Source: Pezicula radicicola
Lineage: Eukaryota; Ascomycota; Leotiomycetes; Helotiales; Dermateaceae
Assembly (NCBI GenBank): GCA_003008705.1
Contig: PDUO01000084.1
Span: 98,468 to 162,467, forward strand
Direction: 5' to 3'
Length of the DNA: 64,000 nt
Shown here: positions 46,743 to 56,428 of the stretch, piece by piece
Position numbering within the stretch: position 1 is the stretch's first letter
Layout: each line of letters begins with the position of its first letter
Notes under the pieces: model-generated
What the model saw: only the letters and a program-made list of their open reading frames with translations
Told to the model about the DNA's origin: nothing
The model's database searches: none
Program-made: the position numbers and the translations under genes

Positions 46743-47795
46743 TTACCCTGCAGGACATCCTGGAGACGAGAATTCGGTGTCACTCAACGATACTGCCCAG
46801 AGCTTCCCTCCCTCGGAGACAGTCGCATTAGGTTGAATGCCACTTGAAGTAATGTAAAGTGTATCCCGATCGAGGGCAGTTCTCCCAAGCGCAGCACTGG
46901 TCGGACCGGGGGTGGTGGTTGCATTTGCTCCTCCCAAAAATACGCTTACGTCTCCTCCTGGAGTAACCTTAAAGACGGTGTTGACAGGATTTCCAGAAAT
47001 GTACGCAGTACCGTCAGGCAGGACTACAAAATCGTCACCTCGAAGAGAGCTACTAATAACTTCGAAAGGACCGGTGGCCTCAATGAATGGCAGTCCTTCG
47101 CCGGCTGAGTGATCAACAGAGAGATGGATGTAGCCGTAGACCCCTGCGATGGTGTTGGTGTAGTAGAGTTTCCCCGTTTCTGCGATGTATCTAATGCCAT
47201 TGAGTCCGGGCTGTTGGGCTGCAGCCTCCGCGCCGGTAGCGTTACTGGACAGAACCGTCGCACTTTGATACGTGGTCGGGTCAATGTGATAGAATTTCCC
47301 GAGGATGGTATCGGTCAGGAGAACCGTCGCATTGGTTTTCCATCCGTCAGCCGGTGGTATGGCCGTCATACCATTCAAGTACCTAGCATCAGGAAGGTCA
47401 GCAACCTTGGAGACGACGGGCTCGCGCTCTCGAAGATTCACAGCCCAAACCCCGAATGAACCCGGGATTGCGGATGTGCTCCTGCTGTAGTTGCCAACCG
47501 CTACTGTAAAAACGTCGGGAGATATCTCGGCGATGCCGAAGACACAGTTGACACCTGGAAATGTGGCTATTACGGAAGCATTTGTGTCGGCTATTGGGTT
47601 GAATTGGTACAGGGCAGCACTACTGAGAGCGGTAAGAAGGAGCTGGCCATTCGAGCGCACTGCTATGTTTTCAAGCTGAATGCCGGCATCAACGTGGAGA
47701 ATTGTCTTCAGTTCTGGAGAAGTCCCGCAGGAGTAGCCGACAAATATACTAGTGATGGTACAGGCCACCACTAACAACGTAGATGAGAGACGCAT
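46743..47795 (-). CDS. Secreted SMP-30/gluconolactonase-like beta-propeller protein
   Basis: A single exon encodes 350 residues with a signal peptide (MRLSSTLLVVACTITSIFVG) and repeated four-strand propeller blades. Recognisable blade wording includes LENIAVRSNGQLLLTALSSA, PDVFTVAVGNYS, YLNGMTAIP, LLTDTILGKFYHID, LNGIRYIAETGKLYYTNT, DDFVVLPDGTAYISGNP and DTLYITSSG. It falls in the six-bladed TolB/SMP-30-like fold. Fungal members of this length include the hetero-Diels-Alderases of tropolone-sesquiterpenoid pathways, and also many uncharacterised secreted proteins. Several N-x-S/T sites support secretion. The sequence does not decide whether it is a lactonase, a cycloaddition enzyme or something else. 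Next to flavin oxidases, a cluster role is an inference. Confidence 0.82.
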   Translation of the reverse strand: MRLSSTLLVVACTITSIFVGYSCGTSPELKTILHVDAGIQLENIAVRSNGQLLLTALSSAALYQFNPIADTNASVIATFPGVNCVFGIAEISPDVFTVAVGNYSRSTSAIPGSFGVWAVNLREREPVVSKVADLPDARYLNGMTAIPPADGWKTNATVLLTDTILGKFYHIDPTTYQSATVLSSNATGAEAAAQQPGLNGIRYIAETGKLYYTNTIAGVYGYIHLSVDHSAGEGLPFIEATGPFEVISSSLRGDDFVVLPDGTAYISGNPVNTVFKVTPGGDVSVFLGGANATTTPGPTSAALGRTALDRDTLYITSSGIQPNATVSEGGKLWAVSLSDTEFSSPGCPAG

Positions 47796-48010
47796 GGCCT
47801 AGTATGTAGCTCTGGAAGTCGGACACAGCTCTGGTTTATGTTTGAGGAATAGGAACAAGGAGGAATAGGGAGAAGGCTTTTAAGGGAAGAAGACAATTGA
47901 TTCCCTATTTTTGTAAGATAAATAACGTCACTCTCGGCACATCCATATCCAATGTTTAGAAATGGGATGAACTACTTTGTACAACGTGCATTGCCAAGAT
48001 CTTGGTATCT

Positions 48011-48300
48011 TACTATCCCCCCCCTAAATAAACGTTATTCGGTGGGCGGGTGGAACCAGCTGTCAGGGGGGTCTAACAAATAGAAGACACAGCTCTCGTA
48101 GCCTGCCAGGAGGTAGACAGGCCACTCGAACCTTCTACATACACCCTGGTTTTTACAACAGACTAATTTTTGGCCTGTGCAACGAGGCACAGTCTGGTAG
48201 ACGGGGACTTCTTAGGGGTTTCTGACCACTCAGAGTATACCCTCTATAGCTCCGACCCATAGAGCCCGCCGAATAACGTTTATTTAGGGGGGGGATAGTA
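48011..48300. mobile_element. MITE, CTATCCCCC family, copy 3 (longest)
   Basis: A 290-bp segment with TA at both ends. Inverted repeats of 35 bp differ at one base: CTATCCCCCCCCTAAATAAA on the left and the same sequence read from the right, continuing CGTTATTCGG. The interior is not AT-rich and has no coding frame. The ends match copies 1 and 2. Confidence 0.9.
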
Positions 48301-48392
48301 GCCTATATCCTGGTATCTTATCTACGAGGTCCTTCGTACAAGGCAGCTATAGCTTGGCTAAGGCAGCATAACCTGCAAACATCCCAGTCAGA

Positions 48393-48434
48393 TATACTCT
48401 TCCCCCTCCCTAAAAAATGGCTATTTAGTGGGCC
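48393..48434. repeat. Possible solo end of the same MITE family
   Basis: Reads ACTCTTCCCCCTCCCTAAAA, then ATGGCTATTTAGTGGGCC, resembling the terminal part of the element at 48011. No partner end was found. Confidence 0.35.
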
Positions 48435-48758
48435 AGTGGAGTAGACTTCCGGGGGCCTCTCACGAATAGGAATAGATATCTTTAGGCGTTATCGGGTCGG
48501 TGGGACCTTCAGATTTGACCCCTAGTGTGGCGCACAGGCAGGCCAGGGCATCCGACGTTAATCTTCTTTTATTTATATTAAAGTAATAAAGAATTATTAC
48601 TATTAGTATATCTAAAAACTATAATCCTAATTATGTTTTTTTAGTTCTTTAAATATTATCCTTAACTCTATCGTTATACTTAATCTTAACTAACAGGACT
48701 CTAACTTTATTTAAAGTACTACCCGTCGCGGCAAGTTACGCAAATCTAAAGTGTATTA

Positions 48759-48842
48759 TACTCGTACCAGGGACGAATAAACGTTAATTATTCGGTGACG
48801 AGCCACATTAAATTTAACGTTTATTCACCCTTAGTACGAGTA
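48759..48842. mobile_element. Short palindromic element related by its inner motif
   Basis: An 84-bp inverted repeat. The left arm reads TACTCGTACCAGGGACGAAT, then AAACGTTAATTA; the right arm reversed reads TACTCGTACTAAGGGTGAAT, then AAACGTTAAAT. The AATAAACGTTA motif is shared with the element at 48011 but the outer ends differ. Confidence 0.7.
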
Positions 48843-49036
48843 ATAGGATATCCTAGTATAACGCTTACCATTTGTAGTAAAGTCTTACGCACAGCCTCTG
48901 ACTTAGGAGTAGCCCCAAGAATCTAAGTGGTACAGCTCGCATCTAAGGGCGAGCCTTCTCTTTACGCATCGTGTAACGGTAATGAAGTGCGAAGTACGAG
49001 TTGCGATGTCCTGTGTTTTCTATTTTTCGTTTACCG

Positions 49037-49046
49037 GTATATATCT
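49037..49046 (+). promoter_or_regulatory. Putative TATA box of the flavin oxidase
   Basis: GGTATATATC about 80 bp before the start codon at 49121. Position and sequence fit; not proven. Confidence 0.4.
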
Positions 49047-49120
49047 CCGTGCTTCGAATTTCGGTTCTTTTGTGAATTCGTACACTTGTCCATCCTCTCC
49101 CATCTCGCTCTCTAAAATCC

Positions 49121-51018
49121 ATGACGATGAAGTCGACATTTTTTCTCTATTTGGCTGCTGCTGCCCTTCCCGCATTTGTTTTCGGCGAGAACTCAACCAC
49201 CGCACCGGTTGGTTGTCGAAAGCTGAGCACCGACAGCGACTGGCCAACTCCTGATGTCTGGCAAGCTGCTATCCCGGGGGTTGTTCAAAGCAATGGCACC
49301 GATGGCCTGGGCCGCCCTCTCCCCAATTACCGTATTCGAGCAAAGAATGTCGGCGACGTTCAGGCAGCTCTCAAATTCGCTACTAAGCATAACATCCGCC
49401 TAACAGTGATTGCAACTGGTCACGATCAGTTGGCTCGTAGCGATGCAGGATCTGGGCTTATAATCGACGTGTCCCTGATGAAAAACGTCCAAGTTCTCCC
49501 CTCGTTTAGCCCATCGCCCAGCGGCGCCGCAAGCCCTAACTATACCATCGACGCACCAAATGTGGTCACACCCATCGATGGGGTTGAAGCTGCAGTTACC
49601 TTCGGCCCTGCGGTCGTAGGTCTAGCTCTCAACTATGCGGTTAGCCCGTCAGGTCTTTTTACCACCAGTGGTGCTGCCGGTAAGCTCTTCCAACTAGATC
49701 CCCACGAGAACTACATGATTCCTATACTAATAACCTCGCAGCGGGTGTGGCGGTCGGCGGAGGCTGGGGCCAAAATGGTGGCTATGGTCCCCTGACTGCC
49801 CAGTATGGCCTTGGCGTAGACCAGTGGCTCGAGGCTAAGATTGTGACTGCAGACGGGGAGCTGAGAGTCGCTAACAACGTTACGAACCCCGACCTTTTCT
49901 GGGCTATCCGCGGAGGAGGCGGAGGCACCTTTGGCGTCGTTGTCCAAGCCACATGGAGGGCTCATCGAAGCGTGCCAATTACCGGCTACAATTAGTACAT
50001 TAACTCTACTATCGTAGGTCCTAATGTTACCAACTCTACGACCGGTGCCTCGCCGATTAGCGAGGCGATGCAGTACCTGCTCGGAGAAATGCCTGGGCTA
50101 CAGGCCAAGGGCATTAGCGGCTTCTTTTACGTCGGTCCAAGCTCGGTTAGAGCTTATGCCATTCACCCTGCCGCCAATGCGGGCGTGGCTCGGGCCAATG
50201 AGGTCTGGGGGCCTATCTTAACTAAGATGCAGTCCTTCACCAACATGACTCCATTCCAGACCAAACCATACGAGTTTGCGAACTACCGCGAGTTCTTCGA
50301 CACCACCTATGGTCCCTATGTGCCTGAGTACGGCCCTGATGCTCCGCCCTACAATCGAGGCATTATGACATACGACAGCCGGCTCTTAGCTGCCGAGCAT
50401 CTCCAATCCCCGAACATTATACATGCTTTAAGGGGAACAGGAGGAAGTTATGGTGTTCTCCTAGTGGCCCCTGGCCCGTCTCAAGGCTCCGGTAATGATA
50501 CATCCACCAACCCGGGATGGAGAAGAGCGGTTGTGCACATGGTTGGCTGGAAGGCCGACGGCTTGAACGTTGATGGACTCCGGGAGCTGGCCCCGGACAT
50601 GGGTGCGTATATCAACGAGGTATGTGACGCCAGACCTGTTTCCATACGATGCACTTTGAGACCCACTAACCCGTCCTATTTCTAGGCTTCCTATCAAGAA
50701 GAAAACTGGTCGGAATCTTTCTGGGGCCCCAACTACCCCCGACTGTCGGCGTTGAAGAGCAAATACGACCCGAACATGGCCTTTTGGCAGTCTCCCGGCA
50801 TCCACGCCGACCACATGCAGTCAATCAGCGGCCGAGCATGCCTGATTCTTCCGGCTCCGGAAACCCCCTCTGCGCTGCCTCCAAAGAGTGATCGGAGCTA
50901 CATTGCAGATCTCACAGCCGATGGTGGATTCCTGCGCGGTTCGCTGGAGCTGATCGGGGTGCAATACCCTGCGCCAGGAACCCAGATTGGCTTGCAAAAC
51001 GCATCAATTTACTGGTAG
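49121..51018 (+). pseudogene. Secreted FAD-linked oxidoreductase (berberine-bridge type), single in-frame stop
   Basis: Three exons (49121-49679, 49742-50619, 50686-51018) give 589 codons. Introns are GTAAGC-CGCAG with a CTAAT branch and GTATGT-TCTAG. A signal peptide starts the protein (MKSTFFLYLAAAALPAFVFG). The FAD-binding PCMH domain shows the flavin-linking histidine in TGHDQLARSD and the glycine-rich GVAVGGGWGQNGGYGP. It continues with NPDLFWAIRGGGGGTFGVV. The C-terminal BBE signature is present: SFWGPNYPRLSALKSKYDPN. The only fault is TAG at 49993-49995 (ITGYN-stop-YINST), where TGG or CAG would fit. Such enzymes carry out oxidative cyclisations or alcohol oxidations in secondary metabolism. 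It could be a recent pseudogene, a polymorphic null, a base-calling error or a readthrough case. Confidence 0.85.
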
Positions 51019-51655
51019 GTATCTTACTAGTAGTAGTAGTAGATATCTCGCTGGTTCATTTCCTATAGAGGCCGTGTGTTTGCATATAGATGGAGAGACA
51101 GATCAAGTTTCCCCACCAAACCTACGCCTTATCAAACGCCAAGCGTTCTATTTTGTATCTATCTGATTTCGGGGATTACCTAGTAGGAGGACTTTATTTT
51201 CCATGTATATACTTGAAGTGAGAATTATCGCGAATCTCAGCTTGCTAATGCAATTATCCTTATGACCCGTCCAAAGTATCCTTGTCCAGTGATAATATGC
51301 ACGCTTCTACGGCTACTGGTGTGTAGTTGCTGCGAATGCCGAGAAGGGTCAATAGTTTTCACATAATCTTACCTCCCTGGGTACCTTACCTATAGTTATG
51401 ACTCGCATTTCGCAGCACCTTTCGGCGCTACTCTCTAATCCGAACAGGAATACGAAGTTCTACGCCGGACGGACGTCTACAAGTAGAAAATTCTACGTGA
51501 ATCCTACCCGTTTTAATAGCCTAACTCTTGGCCTACGCAATCCAGCTTCTCGGGTTTCTACTTACTTTGTATCTATAGTCGTCTCGGGCTATACCGGAAC
51601 TCTGGCTATAACAGATTCCGGTAATTATTGTTAATATTTTTTTTAGTAGGTTCCG

Positions 51656-52049
51656 TACTAATTGTCGGCAATAGGTCTATCCATTCCGGAGCCTCTCTAC
51701 ATTGCGTTCGCTCCTAGTCGGTAGAAGCAAAATAGGCCTGCAAGTGAAATAGGCTTAACTCGATTTATAGGGGAAATATAGCCAAATTATAAGAAATTAC
51801 TTTTTGTAGGTAGAAAGTTCTTTTTTACTATAAATTTATACTTTTAAAATCGATAATATAGTTTTATATATTATAAGTAAGAAGGATTACTTATTCATAT
51901 ATTAATTTTAATTATATAAGCCTTTTATTTATTTAAATAAGCAAACTTAGCTATAATTTAGACTTAAGCCTATTTCACTTCTACTAACTAGGAGCGAACG
52001 CGACGTAGAGAGGCTCCAGAACGGATAGACCTATTGCCGACGATTAGAA
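51656..52049. mobile_element. MITE-like element with long inverted repeats
   Basis: About 394 bp. The left arm includes GTCGGCAATAGGTCTATCC, GGAGCCTCTCTAC and GCGTTCGCTCCTAGT. The right arm is the reverse complement of the same blocks over about 80 bp. The middle is very AT-rich, suggesting RIP. No target duplication was identified. Confidence 0.8.
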
Positions 52050-52160
52050 GTCCTAGAAGCCTGGGCGCCGAGTACTAAAGTATACCCACTTACATTGTGT
52101 TCTTATGCAGCCTCCCCTGCCACTTACGGCATTTAACCTTTGTTTGGGTTTTAGAAGTAC

Positions 52161-52191
52161 CGAAGAACGAAGAACGAAGAACGAAGAACGA
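52161..52191 (+). repeat. CGAAGAA heptanucleotide tandem repeat
   Basis: Four consecutive units of CGAAGAA followed by CGAG. Confidence 0.85.
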
Positions 52192-52876
52192 GAGGGTCGG
52201 ACATTATGACTCGACGCAGAGACCATGCGGGGTAAGGTGTACGAACCTGTCCGAGTACTTCGTATTATCTTAATTACTTCCTACCCTATAGAAGATCTAC
52301 CTTACACAAATTTGGTCGTATTTCTACGAATCAGAGAACTCTGTTAGCTAGATACCCTTTCTTAGTATGGAGGCACGAAGTACAGAGGGTAAGTATAGTA
52401 GGTGGGCCTACTGGCCTCAGCGAACTCTAACTAGTTGAGGTACATATACACTATTCTCAGATAGTAGAATTCACACTAATATTACGAGATTATAGAGCTC
52501 TAGAATAGAATTCGTACCTCGGAAAGGCCACTATACAACTTATACGAGTTACCCTATAGACCTAAGTCCGTTTATATCCAGAAGTCGCATCTTGGAAAAG
52601 CTAGTGCCAAGTAACTAAGTGTATATTTGCCCTCTAGAAAAAATAACGCGTATAGTCTTCTGGTTCTTAGATTTCTAGTAACAAACCCTGTTGATTCTAT
52701 AGTACCATGTTATACCAAGGAAGTCTCGACAGAATCCGAACAGGACTGAATGATTGAATCACAAATTTCTTTCTGACTTAGGGGAACTGTTCGTAAGATT
52801 TAAAGAAAGGCGTGGCCTACGATGCTAGCCGAAAGAACATTAATTCAGCATTAAGATCCTCTTTCAATAATTCAAT

Positions 52877-54469
52877 ATGCTCCTCGGTACTTTTCTCATT
52901 GTTAGCACTGCTTTGCAGCAGCTGTACCCTACGCCGCCAATCAGACCACAGAGTCTTGCAATTACTTGTACAAAGTGTACCCTTATGCTGTCCATTTCCC
53001 TAGCTCGAGTGAATACGAGTACCAAAATACTAGTAAGTCTGCATTCAGCTTTTTACCACGCGTTTGCTCATAGTCTTCCAGTATCTTAGAGTACTGATTC
53101 ATGGATGGGACCTGCCTGCGTCTTCACTCCTTCAACACTAGCTATGATAAGCACAGGAATTGAGCTTCTCGCAGCCCGTGAAGTCCCCTTCGCCATTCGT
53201 GGAGGGGGTTGGATGCCAGTCTCCAATGCAGCGAACATTGGTGACAATGGTGTCCTCTTTTCTAACACGAACATTACATCGATCACTGTCTCGGAAAATA
53301 AGACAAGCGTCACCCTTGGTGTAGGTGTCAGATTTGCTGCTCTCTATAAAGAGTTAGAATCTTACAACCTTGGCATCAACGGAATCCGTTAGGGTGACAT
53401 TGGTGTTACGGGTTTCCACATTGGAGGTGGCATTGGTTTTTGGGCTTGGGAGCTTGGCTTATCTGCCTCAACTGTCAACTGGTTTGAGGTTGGTTTTCTC
53501 CCCTGTTAGGGCTAAGGAGATTTCTAACATGGTCTAGTGTGTCTTAGGGAATGCTACTGTGGTTAGGGCTAGTGCGACAGAGAATACAGACCTCTTCTGG
53601 GCTCTAAAGGGAGGTGGCAACAACTTTTGCTATATCACGGCGCTTAACGTTCCAACATTCCCTTCTACAAGCGTAGCTCTGGGTAATATAGGATTCGGCA
53701 GTGAAGTTTACGATCGCTATGCGCAAAGCATAACGGACTTTGCTCTGTACGCGGGTACAGATCCGAAGTCCTCGATGGAGGGCCAAACGCGATGGAACCC
53801 AGCAAACAGCCCCAATGTCACATACAATGCCTACCTCTTTAACAGCGAGAACAACGCCGCGGCGCCAGGACTGGCCAACTTCAGCGCTCCCGTGATGCAT
53901 GCCGTCACCGGCAATGTCACCAACCACACCATGAACACCTGGTTCAACAGTTTCCAGACCGGAGGAGACAAGACCAACCGGAAGCGCTTCATCTTCCATA
54001 CCCTTCCCGCTAATGTCGATGCCTATAAAATTGCGCAGACAACTTACTACGAGTCCGTGCGTGAACTCGAGGCTTCTTCACTGCCTTCAGCGTGATGCCC
54101 GCCACTCTTCACATGCTTGAGGCAACTACAGCCGCAGGGGGCTCTGCTATTGATTTCGCGAAGGAGCCTCAGCTGTGGATTGTCATAAGCCCTTCATGGA
54201 AGGATGGTGAGGATGATCTACGCGTTGATGGCATCCACGCCAAAGCCAACGAGGCCATCGCCGCGAATCTGAAAGCGGCCGGACATAGCCTCCTTCCATT
54301 CATCTACTTGAACGATGCGGCCAAAGGTCAAGCAGTGTTTGAAGGTTATGGCCAGGCCAACTGGGATAGATTGAAGGCCATTGCACAACAATATGACCCT
54401 ACTGCCGTCTTCCAGAATTTGGTTACAGGTGCATACAAGGTCGCCGCCTCTCGAGGAGAGTCGAACTAA
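52877..54469 (+). pseudogene. Second FAD-linked oxidoreductase, decayed
   Basis: The first exon (from about 52877) ends in ESCNYLYKVYPYAVHFPSSS and has a GTAAGT donor near 53032; the acceptor CCAG is near 53080. The next exon reads SWMGPACVFTPST, VPFAIRGGGWMPV (FAD domain) and GDIGVTGFHIGGGIGF. Later pieces are NTDLFWALKGGGNNF, and in the last frame LLPFIYLNDAAKGQ and NWDRLKAIAQQYDPTAVFQN, the C-terminal block of this family. Faults: TAG 53087-53089 (Trp expected), TAG 53390-53392, scrambled sequence at 53490-53560, and a frameshift near 54085. The family differs from the first flavin oxidase (no signal of the BBE FWGPNY block), so this is not a tandem duplicate. Confidence 0.8.
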
Positions 54470-54749
54470 TAGATCTATAGAGGTAGTTCATAGTTAGGGG
54501 TTTATATTATTTTCTATTTATATACTAATAGTATATTATCTAGAGATTATATAGTACATATATTAGTTTATATACTAAAACGATAGTACTAAATATATCT
54601 TTATTTTTATCTCTACCCTAACGGACAAGCATCTTCGCAAAGCGAGCTGGATCTGGAAGTAAGATTAGGAGCAAGAGGAAGACGTAGTAGACGGCGAGAG
54701 CGACGGCGAGGTCAAGCAGAGTCTCTCTAAGTATATTCTTGTCCGGCAG
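54470..54749. other. AT-rich spacer and short minus-strand frame end
   Basis: A minus-strand frame ending at 54618 encodes a hydrophobic stretch (ALAVYYVFLLLLILLPD) that could be a membrane-segment relic. It is cut by the hAT element that follows. No family is recognised. Confidence 0.3.
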
Positions 54750-55294
54750 TAGGGCTCGGAAATGAATATATTCATCTTCATTTAGCCCCTTTAAATTCAA
54801 TTCTTCTTTATTTGTATATAGCCTAGTTCAATTTATTATAATACTGAAAGTTTATGAATTTTACTGAACTTTTTATTTTCACTGGAATAGGTTAATCCAC
54901 CCCTAGACAAGGGTTTCTTCACTAGAGTATTTTAGAGGAACGGGGGAAAGGGGGGGGGGTAAAAATTATTGATTTTTTTTTAGAAATCTAATAATTATAA
55001 TAACTTAGCTTTCTATAATATAATCTCTTTCCTAGAATTTAAGTATATAGTAACCTATAATTATTATAAATTTTAAGAAGTTTAGATATTGTTTATATAG
55101 TTAAAAGTATAACTCTATAATTAATTAGGTTTACTAGTAAGAAAGGTATCTTAGTTATAAATAAACTAATAAAAAATTCATCTTTATTTAACTATTTTAA
55201 GATAAAATTCTTTTTCAGTTAAGCCTTAATTTTTCACTTTATTTAACTAAATAAAGATAAATTTTCATTAATTTTTTTTCGTTTCCGAGCCCTA
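54750..55294. mobile_element. Non-autonomous hAT element with 8-bp target duplication
   Basis: The inverted ends read TAGGGCTCGGAAATGAA (left) and TAGGGCTCGGAAACGAA (right, reversed). The 8-bp sequence TCCGGCAG flanks both sides (54742-54749 and 55295-55302). The 545-bp interior is AT-rich and noncoding. Direct duplication length and end sequence fit the hAT superfamily. The ends differ from those of the element at 26217, so it is another family. Confidence 0.92.
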
Positions 55295-55302
55295 TCCGGC
55301 AG

Positions 55303-56428
55303 TCGGCCCACGGCAAGCACTCCGGTATACTATCAATGGTGCCCTTCTCAACCGGCTCAGGCCCGATCTCGTCAGCGCGTACAGTCAGGTGTCACGAGCG
55401 TGGCATGCATTTTCTCATCTCGAATCCAAAGGAGCGGCCGTAGTATCACGACCCGAGCGCCTGGTTAGGTGACAGCACAAGCGAATAGCGCCAAGCATAA
55501 GCACGGGTACACCCGTTACTTAGCACAAGCTTATAGAGCACATCTCCGTGTAAACTTGTTTGGCTGATTCATCTACGTATCCTAACCTAACCTACCTTAT
55601 TCGGTAGAGCCGGAAATATCTAATTAGAAAATCCGTCTATCGGAGAATAAGCCGGAAATTCGCGAAAGTACATAATATTTCATAAGCAGGTACGCAATCG
55701 GTCCGCCAGGGGTTACTATCGAGGTAAATACTACCCCTAATAGATAGAGTGACCGAGAAGCCCACCATTTGGTCTCTTGTCTTGACATTCAAACCTAGCA
55801 TCATATAAGGGATCTTTAATATCCTTAAGAGATACTAACTCTAATTCTTTTAAAAGAGGTATAATAATACTATTAATTATACTACTAAGTCTAGGACTTA
55901 GAAACCTTATATTATTACTATCTAATCTAGTAATATTAAAAGACTTAGAGTAATTAGTATCTATTCTTATTAGATTAGTCTTTGAATTTATAGTTATATT
56001 CCTTTACTTAGTAGTAAGACTATTCTTATACTTTATAAGCTCTACCTTTGTCCCTCTAATAGGGGAACTACTTAGTAAGTATATAGCATCCATTGTACCG
56101 AGTTACGAGGAAGCCTAAACGTTGTTTACGTTCAGACAACGTTGGCTTAAGCTTCCCCGTCTCTTGGCTGTAGGTGCATAATCAGTAGTGCCCGGAGCTA
56201 ACAGCTTAACCCTAAGTACATCACCCGACCTTGCCGAACCAACCAGAAAAATGTTTATAATTCCAAAAGATAATGCCGCGGGCTTTTCTTTCGCTGAAAC
56301 TCCGAATCCAACCACTTTCCGAGGTGAATCGTTATTGACATATAAGAAAATTCGTGACTTTATCTCTGTCCACATCATCTTGAACCTCGACACTGAGATT
56401 CATTCTTGTTCCTCCTGTCGTTGCCATC
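55303..56428. other. Intergenic upstream of the MFS gene
   Basis: AT-rich at 55800-56080. A TATA-like TATAAGAAA lies at 56341-56349, about 80 bp before the MFS start. A plus-strand frame near 55320-55460 (LLNRLRPDLVSAYSQVSRAW) has amino-acid content but no recognised family. Confidence 0.4.

Larger units (their letters stand above)
47796..49120. other. Intergenic between divergent propeller and flavin-oxidase genes
   Basis: A divergent promoter region that carries several inverted-repeat elements (48011-48300, about 48393-48434 and 48759-48842) and an AT-rich part around 48555-48720. A TATA-like GGTATATATC lies at 49037-49046, about 80 bp before the flavin-oxidase start. No gene is seen. Confidence 0.5.
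51019..52876. other. Intergenic with one inverted-repeat element
   Basis: Apart from the element at 51656-52049 and a CGAAGAA tandem repeat (four units, 52161-52191), no feature is recognised. Confidence 0.5.

Noticed and set aside
54618..54800. 60-codon minus-strand frame with a membrane-like segment
   Set aside because: Its first third lies inside the hAT element, so the frame as it stands is an insertion by-product.
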